Shown here in pieces: positions 5,783-9,439 of a DNA stretch of 9,439 nucleotides (positions are counted from its first letter, which is position 1; each line of letters starts with the position of its first letter). Position numbers and translations under genes: made by a program. Location: the NCBI GenBank assembly GCA_005879815.1, contig VBKA01000061.1:1-9439 (forward strand), written 5' to 3'. The notes beneath the pieces were generated by a model. The model saw nothing but the letters and a program-made list of their open reading frames with translations, made no database searches and had not been told where the DNA came from. The DNA comes from Chloroflexota bacterium (lineage in GTDB: Bacteria > Chloroflexota > Limnocylindria > QHBO01).

Positions 5783-6675
5783 CAGCGAGAGGCGGGCTCT
5801 GCCAGACGGGGTGCCAGCGCCTCGAACAGGCACACCCACTCGTCCACGGAGAGCGTCTGCGGTCGCCGGTCGGCGGTCACCCCGCAACCCGCCAGGGCCG
5901 CGGTGACGTCGCCGGCGGACAGGGGGAGCTCGCGGGTCAGCCCATTGTGGATCTGCTTGCGCCGTTGCCGGAAGCCGGCCTGGACGAGGCGGTAGAACGG
6001 GTCTCGGCCCTCCCCCACCGGCACCGCCGGGGTCTCGCGTCGGCGCAGCCGCAAGATCGCCGAGTCGACGTCGGGCGCCGGCTCGAACGCTGCCGGCGGC
6101 ACGCGAGCCACAACCTCAGCGCTGGCCACGTTCTGGACGAACACCGAGAGGTAGCTCATCTGCCCGGGGGCCGCTGCGATCCGCTCGGCGACCTCCAGCT
6201 GCACGAGCAGGACGGCGAGCTCCGGCGGCCGCTCACCCTCCAGGATGGCGTGCAGGAGCGGGCTGGTGATGTGATACGGAATGTTCGCGACAAGCTTGAA
6301 TCGTTCTCCGGGGAAGATCTCCCGGGGATGCACGGCGAGCGCATCGGCCTCCAGCAGCTCGAAGGCGGGAACTCCAGCGAGCTCCCGTCGGAGGTATCGC
6401 ACCAGCCTTGGGTCGAGCTCCACGGCCAGGACCGATGCGCCGGCAGCCAGCAGGCGTCGGGTCAGCACCCCCAGGCCCGGGCCCACCTCGACCACGCGAT
6501 CGCCCGGGGCGAGCTCGGCCGCCTCGACGATCTCGTCGAGCGCCGCGGCATCGGTCAGGAAGTTCTGGCTGAGCGATCGGCGCGGGCGCAGCCCCTCCGC
6601 GGCGAGCAGTCGCCGCAGCTGGCCGGGGGTCGGCGGCGCCAGGCGCTCGGCAGCCAGCGCTGGATCTCCGCTCAT
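5782..6675 (-). CDS. rsmA: 16S rRNA (adenine1518-N6/adenine1519-N6)-dimethyltransferase RsmA/KsgA
   Basis: KsgA dimethylates two adjacent adenines in the 3'-terminal helix of 16S rRNA using SAM, late in small-subunit assembly; loss of activity gives kasugamycin resistance. The 297-aa protein contains SLSQNFLTD (34-42; SLGQNFL in most homologues), the SAM motif I VVEVGPGLGVLTRRLL (61-76), acidic ELD (86-88), DALAVH (111-116) and the catalytic NIPY (131-134). The C-terminal part has FEPAPDVDSAILRL (197-210) and FRQRRKQIHNGL (235-246), both typical of KsgA rather than the ErmC resistance methylases. ATG 6675 overlaps the tsaD stop as ATGA. The N-terminus is about 15 aa longer than usual before homology begins, but no nearer start with better context is evident. 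No Shine-Dalgarno is visible. Confidence 0.96.
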   Translation of the reverse strand: MSGDPALAAERLAPPTPGQLRRLLAAEGLRPRRSLSQNFLTDAAALDEIVEAAELAPGDRVVEVGPGLGVLTRRLLAAGASVLAVELDPRLVRYLRRELAGVPAFELLEADALAVHPREIFPGERFKLVANIPYHITSPLLHAILEGERPPELAVLLVQLEVAERIAAAPGQMSYLSVFVQNVASAEVVARVPPAAFEPAPDVDSAILRLRRRETPAVPVGEGRDPFYRLVQAGFRQRRKQIHNGLTRELPLSAGDVTAALAGCGVTADRRPQTLSVDEWVCLFEALAPRLAEPASR

Positions 6676-7715
6676 CGGTCGAGCCAGGGCAGCGCCAGGT
6701 TCGGGATGGCTTCGAGCGTCGGTCCCGCGCGGTCCCCGGCCAGGAAGCGAAAGCCGGCCGCGGCGCCGATCATGGCGCCGTTGTCCGTGCACCACGCCGG
6801 CGGTGGCACGAGCAGCGGAAGGCCCTGGTCATCGAGCCGGCGGCGCAGCTCGACGCGCAGCGCGGTGTTGGCCGCCACGCCGCCGCCGAGTGCGACAGCC
6901 GCGACCGGCTGCTCCTCCGCGGCGAGGGCTGTCTTGCCCGCCAGCGCGTCCACCACCGCCTCCTCGAACGCCGATGCCAGTCCGTCGATGGGGATCGGCT
7001 CGCCGCGCTCGCGGTAGCCCCCGACCTCGCGCAGCACCGCCGTCTTGAGGCCGGAGAAGCTGAAGTCGTAGCGGCCGTCGGTCCGGGCGCGGGGAAAGCG
7101 CGTCGCCGGAGGGGCGCTCTCGGCCGCCACGGAGATCGCCGGACCACCGGGATACGGCAATCCCAGGAGTCGGCCGACCTTGTCAAACGCCTCTCCCGCG
7201 GCGTCGTCGATGGTCTGCCCCAGCAGCTGGTAGCGGCCATGCGCCTCCATCAGGACGAGCTGGGTGTGGCCGCCCGACACCACCAGGCAGAGCAGCGGAA
7301 ACGGCGGCTCGGCCGGCATGGGCGCGTCACCGTCGCCATCAGTCAACCAGTTGGCATAGATGTGTCCTTCGATGTGGTTGACCCCGATCAGGGGAAGGTC
7401 GTGCGTGGCGGCCAGCGCCTTGGCGACGTTGACACCCACCAGCAGCGAGCCGATCAGGCCCGGGCCATAGGTGACCGCGATCGCGTCGAGCCCGTTCCAC
7501 GTCACGTCTGCCTCGGCCAGAGCCGCCTCCAGGGTCGGCACGATCCAGCGCAGCTGCTGGCGCGCGGCCACCTCGGGCACGATCCCCCCGGTCTCCGCGT
7601 GCAGCGCCACCTGGCTGGCCACCTGGTTGGCTTCGATGCGCCTGCCACCCACCACCACCGCGACCCCGGTCTCATCGCAGGACGACTCGATGGCCAGGAT
7701 TCGGGGTCCGATCAC
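6672..7715 (-). CDS. tsaD: tRNA N6-adenosine threonylcarbamoyltransferase TsaD
   Basis: TsaD transfers the threonylcarbamoyl group from TC-AMP to A37 of ANN-decoding tRNAs, forming t6A together with TsaB and TsaE. The 347-aa protein starts at GTG 7715, which forms a GTGA overlap with the rimI stop and has GAGGA 6 nt upstream. Signatures are ILAIESSCDETGVAVV (6-21), ETGGIVPEVAARQ (41-53) and VTYGPGLIGSLLVG (81-94). The metal-binding HIEGH follows (114-118, His114 and His118), then VVSGGHTQ (145-152), DDAAGEAFDK (170-179), the FSFSGLKTA segment (218-226), LGGGVAAN (276-283) and CTDNGAMIG (309-317) with metal ligand Asp311. After HIEGHIYANW is a short acidic, Pro-rich insertion (DGDGDAPMPAEPPFP, 126-140), which looks like a lineage-specific surface loop. 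All expected active-site residues are present. Confidence 0.97.
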   Translation of the reverse strand: MIGPRILAIESSCDETGVAVVVGGRRIEANQVASQVALHAETGGIVPEVAARQQLRWIVPTLEAALAEADVTWNGLDAIAVTYGPGLIGSLLVGVNVAKALAATHDLPLIGVNHIEGHIYANWLTDGDGDAPMPAEPPFPLLCLVVSGGHTQLVLMEAHGRYQLLGQTIDDAAGEAFDKVGRLLGLPYPGGPAISVAAESAPPATRFPRARTDGRYDFSFSGLKTAVLREVGGYRERGEPIPIDGLASAFEEAVVDALAGKTALAAEEQPVAAVALGGGVAANTALRVELRRRLDDQGLPLLVPPPAWCTDNGAMIGAAAGFRFLAGDRAGPTLEAIPNLALPWLDR

Positions 7716-8254
7716 CCGGCGTCCTCGAGATCAGTCGGATCCGCGCGGCCGAACCGTTCGCGGGCGCGGGCCACCAGGCGGCGCATCTCGGGCGAACGCA
7801 GCGAGGGAGTGGTCATCACCAGGGCGTCCTCGCCGTCATCGCTGTAGTAGTTGCTCCGGCGCCCGGCCACCTCGAAGCCGAGCTCGGCGTATAGCGCCTG
7901 GGCCCCCAGGTTCCCGGCACGGACCTCAAGTGTGACGCGTGACGCGTGCAGCTCCTCGGAGAGGTCGATCAGCGCCACCAGCAGACGCCGGCCGACGCCC
8001 TGGCGCCTCCAGTCGGGATGCACGCCGATCGTGGTCACGTGGGCCTCGTCGACCATCAGCCACACCCCGCCGAACCCAACCACCGTCGAGCCGGAGCGCG
8101 CCACGACGTAGCGGGCCAGCCGGTTGGCGGTCAGCTCCTGCTCGAAGGCGTATGCCGGCCAGGGCGTGCTGAAGCTGAGCCGCTCGATCTCGTGAGCGGC
8201 GCCGATGTCCGCCAGCCGCATGGCCTCGACGGCGATCGGGGCGGCTACAGCCAT
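7712..8254 (-). CDS. rimI: GNAT N-acetyltransferase RimI (ribosomal protein S18-alanine acetyltransferase type)
   Basis: RimI acetylates the N-terminus of ribosomal protein S18 (and possibly other proteins) with acetyl-CoA. The 180-aa protein shows the GNAT fold: an N-terminal AMRLADIGAAHEIERLSF region (11-28), beta-4 EAHVTTIGVHPDWR (70-83), the acetyl-CoA pyrophosphate loop RRQGVG (83-88) and LEVRAGN (109-115), where Glu110 aligns with the catalytic Glu of E. coli RimI. Tyr122 in ALYAELGFE and the RimI-typical SNYYSDDGEDALVM (134-147) follow. About 30 extra residues, rich in Arg and acidic residues, follow the domain. The ATG at 8254 overlaps the tsaB end by 10 bp and has GGGGGAG 8 nt upstream. 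Placement between tsaB and tsaD is a conserved arrangement in many bacteria. The exact substrate cannot be read from sequence. Confidence 0.93.
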   Translation of the reverse strand: MAVAAPIAVEAMRLADIGAAHEIERLSFSTPWPAYAFEQELTANRLARYVVARSGSTVVGFGGVWLMVDEAHVTTIGVHPDWRRQGVGRRLLVALIDLSEELHASRVTLEVRAGNLGAQALYAELGFEVAGRRSNYYSDDGEDALVMTTPSLRSPEMRRLVARARERFGRADPTDLEDAG

Positions 8255-8883
8255 CTCACGGTCTCCCCCGGCTGCTCGCGGATGCCACGCGGCATGCGCA
8301 GGTAGGCGGGCTCCAGCGTCCGCAGGTCATCGCCCGACACTTCCGCCGCGAGGCGTTCCGCGGCGAGCGCGGCGACGGAAGCGGCCGCACGCAATGGGGG
8401 TCGTCCTTCCGCAAGCGCCAGGGCAGCCGCGAGCTCGGCCGGGGCGACCACGGGCTCGCTGCGCACGGCGTCGGGCAGGCCGTCCTCGTGCACCACCGCC
8501 GGGTTGGGCGAGCCGCGCACCAGCACGAATGCCTCGTGCGCGCCGGCCCGAGCCAGCGCGACGCGGGCGTCCGGCTCGGCGGCGAGCCAGGCGACCAGGC
8601 TCGGGATGCCGACGATCGGGACCTCTAACCCGAATGCGATGCCCTTGGCCAGGCTCATCCCCACTCGCAGGCCGGTGAATGATCCAGGACCGATGCCGAC
8701 CGCCACCGCGCTTGTCTCGCGTAAAAGGCGCCCGGCGCGCTCGACCGCCGCCAGCAGGCGGGGCATGATCTCGCGCCCTTGGCCCGGTCCCCCACTCCAG
8801 CCGTCGACCGCCAGCGGCTCGCCGTCGTCTGCGGTGACCGCCACCGACGGGTCTGTCGACGCGCTCTCAATGGCTACGATCAT
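8245..8883 (-). CDS. tsaB: tRNA threonylcarbamoyladenosine biosynthesis protein TsaB
   Basis: TsaB is the catalytically inactive TsaD paralogue that heterodimerises with TsaD and recruits TsaE in the t6A complex. The 212-aa protein has the N-terminal ASKHA phosphate-1-like VAIESASTDPSVAV (3-16), GREIMPRLLAAVE (36-48) and the diagnostic VGIGPGSFTGLRVG (62-75) followed by SLAKGIAFGLEVPIVGIPSL (77-96). It ends with the EPAYLR element (191-196) typical of TsaB. The C-terminal half is Ala-rich and poorly conserved, which is usual for TsaB. The zinc-binding HxxxH motif and the rest of the TsaD active site are absent, as expected. ATG 8883 overlaps the tsaE stop as ATGA. There is no clear Shine-Dalgarno, so coupling to tsaE is likely. 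Confidence 0.95.
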   Translation of the reverse strand: MIVAIESASTDPSVAVTADDGEPLAVDGWSGGPGQGREIMPRLLAAVERAGRLLRETSAVAVGIGPGSFTGLRVGMSLAKGIAFGLEVPIVGIPSLVAWLAAEPDARVALARAGAHEAFVLVRGSPNPAVVHEDGLPDAVRSEPVVAPAELAAALALAEGRPPLRAAASVAALAAERLAAEVSGDDLRTLEPAYLRMPRGIREQPGETVRWL

Positions 8884-9425
8884 CGCCGTGCCTGCAGGCG
8901 GCCCTTTGAGGTCGTCAATGCGTGTGCCAGGCGCTCATGGCCCTGGCCGAATGCCGTCCACCGAAGGCGCCGCCGGTTTCCGGGGCCATCCGGAATCAGC
9001 TCGATCTCGAGGCGCTCGTCCGGAAGCCAATCGCCCAGCCGATCGGCCCACTCGACGACCGTCACGCCGCCCCCCTGGCGCTCGTCGAGAAGGCCTGCGG
9101 CGAGCGCCTCTTCCGGGTCGTCGAGCCGGTAGGCATCCACGTGGTAGAGCGGCAGCCGTCCGCGATGCTCGTTCATGAGCACGAAGGTCGGGCTGTTCAC
9201 CACGCTGGTGACACCCAGCCCATCCGCGATCCCCTTGGCGACGACCGTCTTACCTGCTCCCAATGGACCGATGAGGGCGACCAGCGCCCCAGGGGCAGCC
9301 GCCTCCCCCAAGGCACGGCCGATGGACCTCGTCCGCGCGGGGGAGGTGCTCGCCAGCGTGCCGCCGGCCGCTGCCATGGGTCCGGGCGGCACGCGCGGCG
9401 CGGCAGGCGCGGCCGAACGATGCAT
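8880..9425 (-). CDS. tsaE: tRNA threonylcarbamoyladenosine biosynthesis ATPase TsaE
   Basis: TsaE is the P-loop ATPase that binds the TsaB-TsaD heterodimer and powers turnover of the t6A machinery. The 181-aa protein has ALVALIGPLGAGKTVVAKGI (47-66) with Walker A GPLGAGKT (53-60), NSPTFVLMNE (77-86), YHVDAYRLDD (94-103), the small-protein hallmark EALAAGL (106-112), and VTVVEWADRL (121-130) with the conserved Glu125-Trp126. Homology begins only around residue 24. The first ~22 residues are a Pro/Ala-rich extension, so the internal ATG at 9377 (codon 17) is a possible alternative. I keep 9425 because a TATACT box lies exactly where a leaderless transcript would need it, and 9377 has no Shine-Dalgarno. 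It is the first gene of the seven-gene overlapping run. Confidence 0.94.
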   Translation of the reverse strand: MHRSAAPAAPRVPPGPMAAAGGTLASTSPARTRSIGRALGEAAAPGALVALIGPLGAGKTVVAKGIADGLGVTSVVNSPTFVLMNEHRGRLPLYHVDAYRLDDPEEALAAGLLDERQGGGVTVVEWADRLGDWLPDERLEIELIPDGPGNRRRLRWTAFGQGHERLAHALTTSKGRLQARR

Positions 9426-9432
9426 GGCCGAA

Positions 9433-9438
9433 AGTATA
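9433..9438 (-). promoter_or_regulatory. -10 box (TATACT), probable leaderless promoter of the tsaE operon
   Basis: On the minus strand, TATACT (9438 to 9433) differs from TATAAT at one position and is separated from the tsaE ATG (9425) by 7 nt. Initiation would fall on or beside the A of ATG, giving a leaderless mRNA, and no Shine-Dalgarno is present. It is an AT-rich island in a very GC-rich window. Any -35 element would lie beyond the right edge and cannot be judged. Confidence 0.55.
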
Positions 9439-9439
9439 G

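Noticed and set aside
5783..5887. Upstream extension of the ispE frame
   Set aside because: It lies within the KsgA C-terminus and is unrelated to GHMP kinases; the TGATG junction gives a better start.
6676..6795. Upstream extension of the ksgA frame
   Set aside because: It is inside the TsaD C-terminus and Arg-rich shadow sequence; the ATGA junction marks the real start.
4632..7048. Long plus-strand open frames (4632-5906, 4913-5995, 5767-7017, 6281-7048)
   Set aside because: They are antisense to ridA, ispE, ksgA and tsaD, have Arg/Ala/Ser/Pro-rich compositions with no motifs, and are typical of high-GC shadows.

Overview
This window is gene-dense, high-GC bacterial chromosome. It carries housekeeping genes only: no mobile element, CRISPR array, rRNA or tRNA gene, and no sign of recent transfer. 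GTG and ATG starts, overlapping stop/start codons, probable leaderless promoters and the protein style suggest a high-GC Terrabacteria lineage. My best guess is Chloroflexota (Limnocylindria/Ellin6529-like), with Actinomycetota as the alternative. This placement is an inference from style, not a database match.

Layout, left to right. (1) Positions 1-256, minus: the N-terminal 85 codons of recO, running off the left edge. (2) A 21-bp divergent gap. (3) Positions 278-1336, plus: a trans-isoprenyl diphosphate synthase, probably of GGPP-synthase type. (4) Positions 1337-1510: a 174-bp convergent spacer holding several hairpins, two of which look like copies of one ~40-nt element. (5) Positions 1511-4448, minus: glmU followed by a CNNM/CBS/CorC membrane transport protein, overlapping by 8 bp. 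A plausible sigma70-type promoter for the pair lies at 4484-4513, mostly in the 72-bp gap after ridA. (6) Positions 4521-9425, minus: seven genes in the order tsaE-tsaB-rimI-tsaD-ksgA-ispE-ridA. Every junction is a stop/start overlap of 1-10 bp. A TATACT box 7 nt before the tsaE ATG suggests a leaderless operon promoter at the right edge.

How the genes fit together. TsaE, TsaB and TsaD make up most of the bacterial t6A37 tRNA-modification machinery (the first enzyme, TsaC/TsaC2, is not here). RimI acetylates ribosomal protein S18, and KsgA dimethylates 16S rRNA, so the first five genes serve translation. IspE (MEP pathway) supplies isoprenoid precursors that the prenyl synthase across the spacer would elongate. 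RidA removes reactive enamines, and GlmU makes UDP-GlcNAc for the cell wall. From memory, the order tsaE-tsaB-rimI-tsaD matches one Bacillus subtilis cluster, and ksgA-ispE-ridA(yabJ)-glmU matches another with purR, spoVG and others removed. Here the two blocks are joined.

I found no convincing undescribed system. The points most worth a second look are the duplicated hairpin in the convergent spacer, the two candidate leaderless promoters, and the fused gene order.
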